From positions 1 through 46,069 of the IMG/VR virus record IMGVR_UViG_3300035691_000010: DNA of 46,069 nucleotides; one strand, given 5' to 3'. Source of the DNA: a virus. Every line of letters begins with the position of its first letter. Position 1 is the first letter of the stretch. Below, piece after piece: positions 7,903 through 15,506 of the stretch. A program made the translations under genes and the position numbers. The notes under the pieces were generated by a model that was not told the origin of the DNA, ran no database searches, and saw only the letters and a program-made list of their open reading frames with translations.

Positions 7903-7910
7903 TGTAGAAT
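7885..7910 (+). promoter_or_regulatory. Moron promoter; direct-repeat copy 1
   Basis: The TAGAAT at 7905-7910 stands 8 nt before the ATG at 7919, so transcription would start at the start codon. The 26 bases recur at 8222-8247 with 3 mismatches. There is no -35 consensus. Confidence 0.5.
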
Positions 7911-7918
7911 TCCCAGCC

Positions 7919-8212
7919 ATGACGCTGAAAGAAGCGCGCGCACTTCGCGACTACATCCACTCGAAGAACAGCATCAACTGCACCGTGCCGCTCGGTCACG
8001 GTCCTGACGGCTACTTCCCGCGGTCGGACATGGGCGCCGCTGGCCCACGCGACTGGAAGTCGAAGCAGGAGTTTCGCGATTGGCACGCGCAATATCTTCG
8101 TCGGCAGCGCAAGATCATGCGCGAATACCACGCGATGCTGGCGCGGCAGTCGATGCGCCGCGCTCGCAGCCCTATCGAGCTGATGGTCGATCGAGCCTGC
8201 GGGCTGATCTAA
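7919..8212 (+). CDS. Rightward moron, small basic protein
   Basis: 97 residues: MTLKEARALRDYIHSKNS, then an aromatic/Gly segment, then a helical Arg-rich part (YLRRQRKIMREYHAMLARQS). Family not recognised. It is opposite to its neighbours, has a -10-like box 8 nt upstream and no Shine-Dalgarno, and is bracketed by a 26-bp direct repeat. It appears to interrupt a leftward gene. An in-frame start 99 nt upstream exists but would include non-protein-like sequence and the promoter. Confidence 0.7.
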   Translation: MTLKEARALRDYIHSKNSINCTVPLGHGPDGYFPRSDMGAAGPRDWKSKQEFRDWHAQYLRRQRKIMREYHAMLARQSMRRARSPIELMVDRACGLI

Positions 8213-8221
8213 CCGTTCCAT

Positions 8222-8247
8222 CCGCCGCCCCCAACCTGCGATAGAAT
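8222..8247 (+). repeat. Direct-repeat copy 2 bracketing the moron
   Basis: Matches 7885-7910 at 23 of 26 positions, including CGCCCCCAACCTGC and TAGAAT. No rightward start codon follows closely, so as a promoter it would have no gene; on the minus strand it encodes RFYRRLGA of the split gene. Confidence 0.7.
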
Positions 8248-8421
8248 CGGCGCCAACCCGGTTCGATGGTGCATGCCGAATAGCCGAATAAGGCATGACG
8301 TAGCACTTCTTTGGTGCGCGATTCCAGGGCATCCATCGAGCCGGTGAACCATTTTCGTGAGGCCACGAAAATGAACGCGAGTTTCCATTCTTTCCAGTCA
8401 TCACACTACCGGTAGCCTCAC
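8226..8421 (-). pseudogene. 5' remnant of a leftward gene after the holin
   Basis: GGAGGAG (8436-8430) stands 8 nt before a GTG at 8421, which opens only 6 codons to a TGA at 8401. One base later, in the +1 frame, a protein-like stretch runs DWKEWKLAFIFVASRKW and on to EPGWRRFYRRLGA at the direct repeat, where the sequence matches the 3' remnant at 7902. I read this as a small operon gene damaged by a frameshift and by insertion of the moron. Programmed +1 frameshifting at TGA or a sequencing error cannot be excluded. A 10-bp perfect hairpin lies at 8350-8373 within it. Confidence 0.4.
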
Positions 8422-8438
8422 GCGCGCTTCTCCTCCGC

Positions 8439-8732
8439 TCACCGACTATCTCCCTGGATCGATCCGCCAATACCGCCTTGTCGCGCGTGATTGGTGCGGC
8501 CAAAATAGAACCCGACCACGAGAAAGAACGCATTCGAGAGCAGTAAGAACGCCGCTGTTTGCCCCTGATCCTTCAACGCGAGTTGCGCGGCCACATACAA
8601 CGTCGACCCTGTCACGGCCAGCGCAATCACGGCCTGCGTCACTTCCCAAATGACATTGATCCGCCGCTGCCCTGCGGTTTTGCGATCCTGCTCGCTCGTC
8701 GTCGTGGACGCGATCACGTCGAGATCGGTCAC
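8439..8732 (-). CDS. Holin-like two-TM protein
   Basis: 97 residues: a polar N-terminus, then two hydrophobic helices (about 30-52 and 58-78) joined by QLALKDQGQ, then a charged tail GFYFGRTNH. Size, topology and the GTGA overlap with the endolysin stop make it the best holin candidate. It would permeabilise the inner membrane so that the endolysin gains access to the wall. Confidence 0.75.
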   Translation of the reverse strand: MTDLDVIASTTTSEQDRKTAGQRRINVIWEVTQAVIALAVTGSTLYVAAQLALKDQGQTAAFLLLSNAFFLVVGFYFGRTNHARQGGIGGSIQGDSR

Positions 8733-9148
8733 GCCTTTTTGCCTTCCTCGACCGGATGGAGCTCCAGTTCCGCGTGCGGTTGATCGAAGAACTTGTACCG
8801 GCCGCCCCACGTCAGCCCGCGCTGCTCAAGGGCTTGTCCGAACCGTTCCCACGGATGCGTCTGCGCGAAGGGGTTGCCATCGACAAACGCACAATCCACG
8901 GCGTACCCGTAGCCGTCCTCATGCGGCTGATGGTGGCTCTTGTGCGTCACGCCGTCTTTGTAGGTCACAATCGGTCCCTTCGTGGTCCGACCTTGCGCGT
9001 AGAGCGCCACTTGCCGCTCTTGCGTGCGGACGCCTTCAACCACGAACATCGGGTGTCCCCACTCCGACATTTCCTGGAACACGTCGACGATCGCTTCCAC
9101 CAGCGCCGGATGAACCCCCGTGAGCCGCGCATAATCCCGGTCGGTCAT
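8729..9148 (-). CDS. Endolysin, M15-type peptidoglycan peptidase
   Basis: 139 residues. The VanY/M15 core is visible: SHHQPHEDGYGYAVD (zinc ligand His in 72-76, Asp85) and His125 in QPHAELE, with VVEGVRTQERQVALYAQGRT upstream as in L-Ala-D-Glu or D-Ala-D-Ala peptidases. It cleaves cross-link or stem peptides in the murein. The ATG at 9148 overlaps the previous stop (ATGA). It is followed by the holin gene, giving a lysis cassette. Confidence 0.88.
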   Translation of the reverse strand: MTDRDYARLTGVHPALVEAIVDVFQEMSEWGHPMFVVEGVRTQERQVALYAQGRTTKGPIVTYKDGVTHKSHHQPHEDGYGYAVDCAFVDGNPFAQTHPWERFGQALEQRGLTWGGRYKFFDQPHAELELHPVEEGKKA

Positions 9149-9381
9149 CGCGCAGCCTTCTGCGCTTGGAGCACCTGATCGATCTTCTGTTCCACCAGGG
9201 AAATCCGTTTGTCGAGTGCGGCATATGCCAGTACCACGCTGACCACGACGGTCAACACCGACAACGACAACTGAAACCAGACGGGCCACTTGTCTCCAGA
9301 CCGTTGATGCCGGTATTCAGCACGGTCCTCGTCCATCGCCCGACGTACCGCGTCGCGTACCGTGTCATACGTCCCCACCAT
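9145..9381 (-). CDS. One-TM coiled-coil protein of the lysis cassette
   Basis: 78 residues from ATG 9381 (a GTG at 9411 would add 10). A charged N-terminal helix, one TM segment (QLSLSVLTVVVSVVLAYAAL) and a C-terminal coiled coil (SLVEQKIDQVLQAQ). Position before the endolysin suggests an antiholin, spanin-like or holin-associated role; none is proven. The start at 9381 follows GCAGG; the longer form is possible. Confidence 0.65.
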   Translation of the reverse strand: MVGTYDTVRDAVRRAMDEDRAEYRHQRSGDKWPVWFQLSLSVLTVVVSVVLAYAALDKRISLVEQKIDQVLQAQKAAR

Positions 9382-9413
9382 GTCGGCCCTGCGCCTTTCC
9401 TTCGTGTCCACCG

Positions 9414-9438
9414 TTTTTCCGTGCAGGGAACGGAAAAA
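9414..9438. repeat. Perfect inverted repeat (9-bp arms) between divergent genes
   Basis: TTTTTCCGT, a 7-nt loop, ACGGAAAAA. There is no T-run beyond the stem on either strand, so it is not a standard intrinsic terminator. It lies between the leftward lysis gene and the rightward lipoprotein gene and could be an operator or an mRNA end structure. The stretch 9439-9566 shows no other gene. Confidence 0.5.
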
Positions 9439-9566
9439 TCCTGGTCTACAGTCTGCGTAGCCGGATACCCTTCAGCCCTGCGTTGAAGGGGTTCGGTTAG
9501 AGGTGCCGCGTATGCCTGTCCGCTGCGCGGCGCCTCGCTTCGGTTCCGTCCGTTTAGGAGGTTGTG

Positions 9567-9899
9567 ATGCGTCGCCTCTGGATCGTCCTCCCGCTCCTGT
9601 TCGCGGCGTGTTCTTCCACACCGGTCGCGCCAGCGCCAGTCGTTCCCGTCTGCCAACAACAAAACACTGCGGAGTTGACCTTGCGCAACACGTCACCGAA
9701 TAATCTGACCTTCGACGTGCTGATCGACAACGTGCTCCGTGGCACGATGGCTGTCGGCCAAACGGTCGGCCCTGTCACGGTGACGGCTGGCGTGAGCCAC
9801 ACGGTCGTCTCGCGCGTCACCAACACATCGGTCATCGCGTGTACATCCTCGCCATCGTTCGCGCAGTGCTCGACGCAAACTCTGACGTGCAGTTATTGA
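9567..9899 (+). CDS. Lipoprotein moron
   Basis: 110 residues from the ATG at 9567, with an AGGAGG 6 nt upstream. N-terminus MRRLWIVLPLLFAACSS has an Arg pair, a hydrophobic core and the lipobox FAAC, so the mature protein is a lipid-anchored one starting at Cys15. The rest is Thr/Val/Asn-rich, a small beta-sandwich-like domain with four further Cys. It is rightward within leftward structural genes and meets the next gene tail-to-tail. Phage lipoproteins in such positions can block superinfection; that role is inference. Confidence 0.75.
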   Translation: MRRLWIVLPLLFAACSSTPVAPAPVVPVCQQQNTAELTLRNTSPNNLTFDVLIDNVLRGTMAVGQTVGPVTVTAGVSHTVVSRVTNTSVIACTSSPSFAQCSTQTLTCSY

Positions 9900-9902
9900 G
9901 TC

Positions 9903-10838
9903 TCACTCGTCGTCTCGTGGTGGCTGTGACTTCCCTCGGAAACCTTTGGGGAAACGTTTTTGCGCCGCCGTCGGCGTCGGCAACCCCAAGCGATCCTTCA
10001 ACGCGCGCGCTTGCTCAATCGCGACCTGTGCCTCCTGATCGGTCTTCCCCATCGCGCGCAGCCGCAGATACACCAGCGTCTCTTGCGCGTCCATCGTCGG
10101 CTTCTGGGGACTTGGCGTCTGAGCGGGAGTCTGACCTTGCCGTGCCTGATACTCCGCCCGCCGACGCGCTAGCGCCTCCTCATTCAACAACTGCTGCGGA
10201 CTCTTTCCCTTCTCAGCCGCCTTCGCCCGCGCAATCGCCTCCTCGTACGGAGCCAATGGAGCGCCCTGACTGGCTGACACCGGAACTTCAGAAGGATGGG
10301 GACCGCTTGGAGGCGGCGTACCACCGGAAACGCTTTCGGCGGGTGAAGTAGCTTCCTCAGACGGCCCTACCGCCTTGCGTGCCCGTTGAGCGATACGAAC
10401 CGCATTCGCCAAGCGCGGGCTGAGCAACCCGACGAGATCAGGATTCACATCCAGCGCCGCGCCACCGACAGCCTTACCAGCCCGCCCAACAGCGCCAGCC
10501 GCTTCCGGCACCGCCGCGCCCGCCGCTTGCGTGGTTGGCACCAGGAACGGCATCAACCGATCCGCCAGTTCCGCGAGGCGTCCGAGCGGTTGGAGTTCTG
10601 GCACGATCTGCGGGCGTTCAGGATTCGCCAGCGAGACACGACTCGCCAGTTGTTGCAGGCGTTGAATCAACGGCTCTTGGCCGCTCTCAAAGACTGGCGA
10701 GAGCGACGGACGTAGAGGGGCCGTCGATGTTTCCGGCGCGGTCTTGTAGGACCGAATGACCGAGGCGATATTCTCTTCGGGCTCGCCCGCGTCGATCATC
10801 CGCTGGACGATCGTTCTGAGCTGCGGATCAGCGGCCAT
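9903..10838 (-). CDS. Presumed internal virion protein (Ala/Pro-rich)
   Basis: 311 residues, rich in Ala, Pro, Arg and Gln, with an Ala/Gly segment (about 105-135) and a helical C-terminal part (ETLVYLRLRAMGKTDQEAQ). No enzymatic motif is seen. It is last of three large, low-complexity, overlapping genes distal to the tail genes, the position of ejected internal proteins in podoviruses. The function is inferred from position and composition only. Confidence 0.7.
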   Translation of the reverse strand: MAADPQLRTIVQRMIDAGEPEENIASVIRSYKTAPETSTAPLRPSLSPVFESGQEPLIQRLQQLASRVSLANPERPQIVPELQPLGRLAELADRLMPFLVPTTQAAGAAVPEAAGAVGRAGKAVGGAALDVNPDLVGLLSPRLANAVRIAQRARKAVGPSEEATSPAESVSGGTPPPSGPHPSEVPVSASQGAPLAPYEEAIARAKAAEKGKSPQQLLNEEALARRRAEYQARQGQTPAQTPSPQKPTMDAQETLVYLRLRAMGKTDQEAQVAIEQARALKDRLGLPTPTAAQKRFPKGFRGKSQPPRDDE

Positions 10839-12333
10839 ACTTCTTGATCAATTCATCCGCACTCAATGGTGTCGTCGAGCTGCTCGGCTGACCGCCCATC
10901 CGCGTGGTGATGTGATCGATCGTCGCGCCGTAGCCCTGCACGGTCAGGCGCATCTCTCGCCGCATCAAATTCAACGTATCAGCGAGCGTGCCCTTGTTCA
11001 TGCCGGCATTCAGCAGTCGAGACGCGGCGCGGCGTGCGCTATCCGACGATCCAGCCGCAGACCCGGTAGCGCCTTCGATGATCTTCGCGTATTCCGCGGT
11101 GAACGTTTCGATCGCGTTCGCGAGCTGTTGCGCGTTGCTGTCTCCGAGCAACTTCGTCCGACCAGCCTGCAGGGCGTTGTTGATGAGCGGATACTGCGTG
11201 CGATCCACTTTCTTCGATAGCCCATCGATGAGATCGGCCTGCTGTAACGCTTTGTTCTCGAACGACTCCGCGGAGGCTGATGCCGCCTGCATGCGCTTGA
11301 GCGCGTTCGCGTCGCCTTTGTAGGCCGCTTGCCGCTGAATCGCCACCGCTGGCGTCTGTCCGAGAGCTTTCGCTTGCTGCGCGGCAGCGTTCACGACGGC
11401 CGCTCGATCTTCATTACTCCGCTGTCCGAGTGCCGGCATGACGTTCGTCACGCGATACAGCGTGGCCGCGTAGTCCAAGCCTTCCGGAGAGAGCTTCGCC
11501 GCGTTATCCGCCAACGGCTTGTCATTGACGGCGTTCGCCTGCTTCCGGAGGACCGTCCGCACGTTGGCCGGCGGCTCCTGTCCCGGATGCGCCTGCTTCC
11601 AGATGTCGACCAGATCGTTGAACTGGGCGTCCACACCTCCCGGTGAGAGCCGCTGATCCGGTCGCCCCGACTCCCTGAACTGCTTCCGAGCCTGCAGTTC
11701 TTCGGCGGCCGTCAGGTCCGTGAACTTCTTCCCCTGATCCTTCGCCCATTTCTGAACGAAGCGCTCCTCTTCGGTGCTCGCGGTCGTGTCGGCTTTCTGT
11801 GGCTTGGCAACCGGTTGTCCAACCGCATCTAATGGACGTGCGCGCGTCAGATCGAGCGCAGTTTTGACCGGCACTTGCGATCCGTCCTTCAGCGCGAGCA
11901 CCGCTCCTGCATTCGACAAATCATCCAGGTTGTAGCCGTTCTTCTCGTACGTCCCGAGCTGGTCAGTCAACTCCTGAAGCCGAAGCTTCGCAATCTTCGA
12001 TGGTGGGATCGTGATCCGGCCTTTCAAGTCTCCAGGCTTGATGTAGCCCGCCTTGGTGCCGGCATCTTCAGCCAGGGACAGAAACTGATCGAGCGCGACC
12101 GGATCGTCGAAGTTCTGTGCGTGATCCGCGATGCGCATCAGATACTCCGCGCCCTGCTGATTCTGAACGTGCGTCTGCTGGACCTTCTGGTCCTGCTCTT
12201 GTTTGGCGAGATCAGCTCCGTGCATCCAGCCCTGCTGAAAGCCGGCCTGTCCACCGCTGCCAGGCGCAGCGAGACCGCCAAGGACGGGTCCGACCATCTT
12301 CAAGAGGGCGCCGAGATCGAAGCCGTCAGCCAT
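10828..12333 (-). CDS. Presumed internal virion/ejection protein
   Basis: 501 residues, largely helical, Gln/Ala-rich. It starts MADGFDLGALLKMVGPVLGG and has long amphipathic helices in the second half (AVVNAAAQQAKALGQ, ANAIETFTAEYAKIIEGATG). There is no transglycosylase motif. Overlap with both neighbours (11 and 8 nt) shows translational coupling. By position it is an ejection or internal core protein; a structural adaptor is an alternative. Confidence 0.7.
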   Translation of the reverse strand: MADGFDLGALLKMVGPVLGGLAAPGSGGQAGFQQGWMHGADLAKQEQDQKVQQTHVQNQQGAEYLMRIADHAQNFDDPVALDQFLSLAEDAGTKAGYIKPGDLKGRITIPPSKIAKLRLQELTDQLGTYEKNGYNLDDLSNAGAVLALKDGSQVPVKTALDLTRARPLDAVGQPVAKPQKADTTASTEEERFVQKWAKDQGKKFTDLTAAEELQARKQFRESGRPDQRLSPGGVDAQFNDLVDIWKQAHPGQEPPANVRTVLRKQANAVNDKPLADNAAKLSPEGLDYAATLYRVTNVMPALGQRSNEDRAAVVNAAAQQAKALGQTPAVAIQRQAAYKGDANALKRMQAASASAESFENKALQQADLIDGLSKKVDRTQYPLINNALQAGRTKLLGDSNAQQLANAIETFTAEYAKIIEGATGSAAGSSDSARRAASRLLNAGMNKGTLADTLNLMRREMRLTVQGYGATIDHITTRMGGQPSSSTTPLSADELIKKYGR

Positions 12334-13558
12334 TCATGTGTCCGAAGAGATAGCCGAGAATCTGTCCCCACGCCGCCGCGTTGTTCTGACTCTGTCCGTA
12401 GGCACTATTGGAGGCGTTCAGGTTCAAGTTGCCGAGTCCTGTCAAGCCGCTGAGCACCGATGACGGAGAAGATGCACCTTCGCCGGACGCCGCCAACAGA
12501 TCCATCATCCGCTGCCGATCGAAGTTCGGAAACACTTGCGCGGTGTTGACCACCGATTGACCGAGTGCGTTCGATCGATCCTGCGACTGCTGACTCACGC
12601 CGAGCAACTGCGTCAGAATCGCCAACTGTTCCATCTGCCGGCGCTGCTGTTCGTTGATCGCTTGGATCGCGGTGTCGTTCGCAGCAGCCCCCACCGCTTT
12701 CTCATACCCCTGCTGCGTGCCTCGGTTCAACACATCGAGCATGCCCGAGGACGGCAACATGCCGCGTGCGCCGATCCGTTCCTTGTTCATCTGGAGCGCT
12801 TGATCGCGTGCCTGCGTCAACGGTTCGAGATAGCGCGCGCGCAGTGCCGCATCCTGTCCAGACGTGTAGGGCGCGCCGCTCAGGTTGTTGACCTGATTCA
12901 GCCCGTAGAGTTGCAGCAACGCTTCGTACGGATTCTGCTGGTTCTGCTGACTCTTCAGTCGATTGAGGTAGTCCATCACCTCATTCAGAAAGAGCACGGA
13001 GGACGGATCATCGTAGCCACCTGGATTTGGTCCGAGATACGAACCCGGCGCGTTCGTCGGCGGTCCGCCGAACTGCTCGCCCGTGTGTGGGTTGTTGTTC
13101 GGATTCTCCAGGAAGCGCCCGTGCCAGTAGTCGGCATTCGCGAGTCCACCGCCTGCGTTGATCTTGTCGACCCAGTACTGTGCGTCCTGATGGCCCCACG
13201 GGTTGTTACCAGTCATCCAACTGTTGACGAGATCGGAAACGGAGTTCGCCGTGCCGCCACTGGACGTACCAGACGACATCTGTGGACCAACCGGCGGCGC
13301 CGTGGCAGCAGTCGGATTCAGCGCTTGAAACAGCGAGTAGTACGGATCCTGCGGCTGCGCCGGATTGAGCGGATCGCCCCATCCGGCACCCGTGTTGTAG
13401 GGTTGCGATGGCACGCCGGCTATCGGCCGTTCAATGGTTGATGGCGTCGTGGTGGACGGGTTCTGCGCAGGCGCTTTCCCGCCCGTCTCCCCACCACCTC
13501 CGAAGTCAATCCAGTCGGGCGGTTGGTAGTCGCCGCTATCAAAGCTCACGCGCGCCAT
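12326..13558 (-). CDS. Presumed internal virion protein (Gly/Asn/Pro/Gln-rich)
   Basis: 410 residues. N-terminal half disordered (Gly, Pro, Ser, Thr) with MTGNNPWGHQDAQYWVDKI and YWHGRFLENPNNNPHTGEQF; C-terminal half helical and Gln-rich (ARDQALQMNKERIGARGML and a long Gln/Leu helix). I recall similar proteins in podovirus-like metagenomic phages as uncharacterised virion proteins. The role is assigned from context. Confidence 0.7.
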   Translation of the reverse strand: MARVSFDSGDYQPPDWIDFGGGGETGGKAPAQNPSTTTPSTIERPIAGVPSQPYNTGAGWGDPLNPAQPQDPYYSLFQALNPTAATAPPVGPQMSSGTSSGGTANSVSDLVNSWMTGNNPWGHQDAQYWVDKINAGGGLANADYWHGRFLENPNNNPHTGEQFGGPPTNAPGSYLGPNPGGYDDPSSVLFLNEVMDYLNRLKSQQNQQNPYEALLQLYGLNQVNNLSGAPYTSGQDAALRARYLEPLTQARDQALQMNKERIGARGMLPSSGMLDVLNRGTQQGYEKAVGAAANDTAIQAINEQQRRQMEQLAILTQLLGVSQQSQDRSNALGQSVVNTAQVFPNFDRQRMMDLLAASGEGASSPSSVLSGLTGLGNLNLNASNSAYGQSQNNAAAWGQILGYLFGHMNG

Positions 13559-14136
13559 TAGTAGGCGGGCTCCCGGCCGCCACCGTTCTCTTGCTGTCCG
13601 CTCCCCGGCATCCCGCCACCGAAAAACGCGCCGAAGGGATTGCCGAAGAACAGGCGCCGCATCTCATCAGAGATCGGCGAGCCAATATCCGGTCCCGTCG
13701 GATGGTGGTAGGGATTCGGGTCTTCCGGTCCAGTCACGGGCGTCGCGCTCGCGCCGGGAATCCGGTAACCCAGATCACCCATGTAGGTCACGCCTTGCGG
13801 GGTAAACAGCGAGTTCCCTGCACTGTTGTAGTTGATCCCGCCGCCGTTCATCAGCGCGGCTAAGGCTTGCGCCACGGGTGTGGTGCCGCCACCGGATGAT
13901 GTCGGCGAGGCAGTCATCGCATTGCGCGCATAGGCCGGCGCGAGCCGTGTGGCCATCGCCATCGCCGCTTGATGAATCGGTTCGACCCGACCCAAGCGTC
14001 GCGTCTGATACCCCATGAGGTCCGCCATCTGCTGCTGGAGCTGCGGCGGGAGGGCGCTCTGGGTGTTCGAGGATCCGCTGCCATGAAACAGACCAAACAG
14101 TCCCGCAATCGCCGCCGCAATGGTCGCCGGATCCAT
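13558..14136 (-). CDS. Structural protein, hydrophobic N-terminus
   Basis: 192 residues. It starts with an Ala/Ile/Gly-rich hydrophobic segment (TIAAAIAGLFGLFHG), then a Gln-rich helix, Thr/Gly linkers and a Gly-rich C-terminus. The last base of its stop is the first base of the next coding segment, so the genes are coupled. It may be membrane-active during DNA ejection; this is inference. Confidence 0.65.
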   Translation of the reverse strand: MDPATIAAAIAGLFGLFHGSGSSNTQSALPPQLQQQMADLMGYQTRRLGRVEPIHQAAMAMATRLAPAYARNAMTASPTSSGGGTTPVAQALAALMNGGGINYNSAGNSLFTPQGVTYMGDLGYRIPGASATPVTGPEDPNPYHHPTGPDIGSPISDEMRRLFFGNPFGAFFGGGMPGSGQQENGGGREPAY

Positions 14137-14142
14137 GAAGCC

Positions 14143-14514
14143 CTACCCTTCCACGTACAACGAAAACGCCTTCGCCGACTCGGTACTGGTCACGTAGATC
14201 CGCTTGTCATCCGAGACTCGACTCACCGTCAGCGGCACCAACGTTGACCCGACGGCATCCAAGCGCAACACGCCGTGCGCGAGGTACGGCACGCGCCCGA
14301 AGCCATGTGCCATCGCGAGTTCGTCACCAGGCGTCGTCGGCGTCGTGCCATGCAGAAACGCCCCGCCGAAGTTCAACGTCGGATCCTTCGCCGAGCCGTT
14401 CGGATGCCCGAACCGAAGCTGTGTCAAGAGTTCCGTGAAGATGTCCAGCATCGGTTTCCGCAACGCGATCGGAAGCGCGTTGATCTTCGTCGTGATGTCG
14501 CCAATCGACGCCAC
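14143..14514 (-). CDS. Tail-fibre-associated small structural protein
   Basis: 123 residues: a helical N-terminus (DITTKINALPIALRKPMLDI) then a beta-rich C-terminus (VSRVSDDKRIYVTSTESAKA). The GTG at 14514 shares a base with the TAG of the upstream fibre gene, which fixes the start; the longer frame upstream is antisense-like. Probably a fibre or baseplate-like accessory protein. Confidence 0.65.
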   Translation of the reverse strand: MASIGDITTKINALPIALRKPMLDIFTELLTQLRFGHPNGSAKDPTLNFGGAFLHGTTPTTPGDELAMAHGFGRVPYLAHGVLRLDAVGSTLVPLTVSRVSDDKRIYVTSTESAKAFSLYVEG

Positions 14515-15506
14515 TACTGCCCTGCCTTCCGATGGACACTCCACGTAAATTTGCCCGTGCCGCCGGCCGTAATCCCACCGTGCCGCAGCGCCAACGTCCA
14601 CGATCCGGTCCAAGCCGTCGTGAGCGACACGTTCGCCGCTTCCGAGATGCCGCCGCCAGTCGATGCGCCTGACACAAATGAGGCGTACTTCGTGTTCGCC
14701 GACTGGGCCTGAGAGATCGTCACCGTCGCAACCACGGTGGCGCCAGACGCCACCGATCCACCGAGCGACAATCGTGAAATGACCGTATTCGAATCCGTCG
14801 ACGACACCAGATCGATCCGTGCCACCGCCTGCGTGACTTGTTCCCACGTCACTTCGACGATCAGCCGATCCTTCGCCGTCAGACCTGAGATCGCGATTGA
14901 ATCCACATTCGCGGCTGAAGCATTCGTATCTGTTGACGAATTCGCGTAGAGCAACGTCAGCGAATTCGCGACCGCTGGCACTGAGCGGGCGATCTCGCGC
15001 CAGTTGGTCCCGTCGTACTTCAGCGTGATCGTGCGATCCGTCGCACTCAGCGCACAGTCGCCGTTTAAGAGGAGATTGCCGGTGCCATCCTTGAACGTGA
15101 CCACGCGCGCCACATTGGCCGCTTGAAACGTCGCGATGAAACCTTCCGCGACGCCCGTGCCAGCCGTCAGCGTGTCGAGATCATCGGAGGCGGCTGCGCC
15201 TTCAGTGTCGACCGCGTGATTTGAGCGCGTGACGGTCACCACGCCAGAGGCGATCGTGAGCGTCGTCGTCGCAGCCAGATGTAGCCCGCGCGTCCGCACA
15301 ATGCCCCACGGGAGCGATGACGTGCCGAGATCCTGCCCGCCGGCCGCCGTTGGCTTCAAACCATGCGCCAACCCGTTGAGTAAGGCATCGCCGATCGCGA
15401 CGATTTCATCCTGCGGTTGATTCACATAGGATGCGAAAATCGTGTTCCCTGGGCCATCCAGTTTTGTCGTGAAGCTAGGAACAGAGTTGGGATAGTTCGC
15501 AGCCAT
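14514..15506 (-). CDS. Tail fibre protein
   Basis: 330 residues. The N-terminal motif YPNSVPSFTTK plus NTIFASYVNQPQDEIVAIGD is a recurrent virion-anchoring start of phage tail fibres. The middle is Thr/Ala/Val-rich beta structure (TFKDGTGNLLLNG, TITLKYDGTNWREIAR) as in trimeric fibre shafts. It sits between the large tail protein and the internal protein genes and likely contacts the host surface. Confidence 0.75.
   Translation of the reverse strand: MAANYPNSVPSFTTKLDGPGNTIFASYVNQPQDEIVAIGDALLNGLAHGLKPTAAGGQDLGTSSLPWGIVRTRGLHLAATTTLTIASGVVTVTRSNHAVDTEGAAASDDLDTLTAGTGVAEGFIATFQAANVARVVTFKDGTGNLLLNGDCALSATDRTITLKYDGTNWREIARSVPAVANSLTLLYANSSTDTNASAANVDSIAISGLTAKDRLIVEVTWEQVTQAVARIDLVSSTDSNTVISRLSLGGSVASGATVVATVTISQAQSANTKYASFVSGASTGGGISEAANVSLTTAWTGSWTLALRHGGITAGGTGKFTWSVHRKAGQ

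Noticed and set aside
8254-8400. A structured non-coding RNA from the second TAGAAT copy, with several hairpins including 8350-8373.
   Set aside because: The same stretch reads as a protein-like leftward frame that continues in phase on the far side of the moron, so a split gene explains it better; the hairpin lacks a T-run. RNA remains possible.
9414-9438. An intrinsic terminator.
   Set aside because: The stem is perfect but no T-run follows on either strand.
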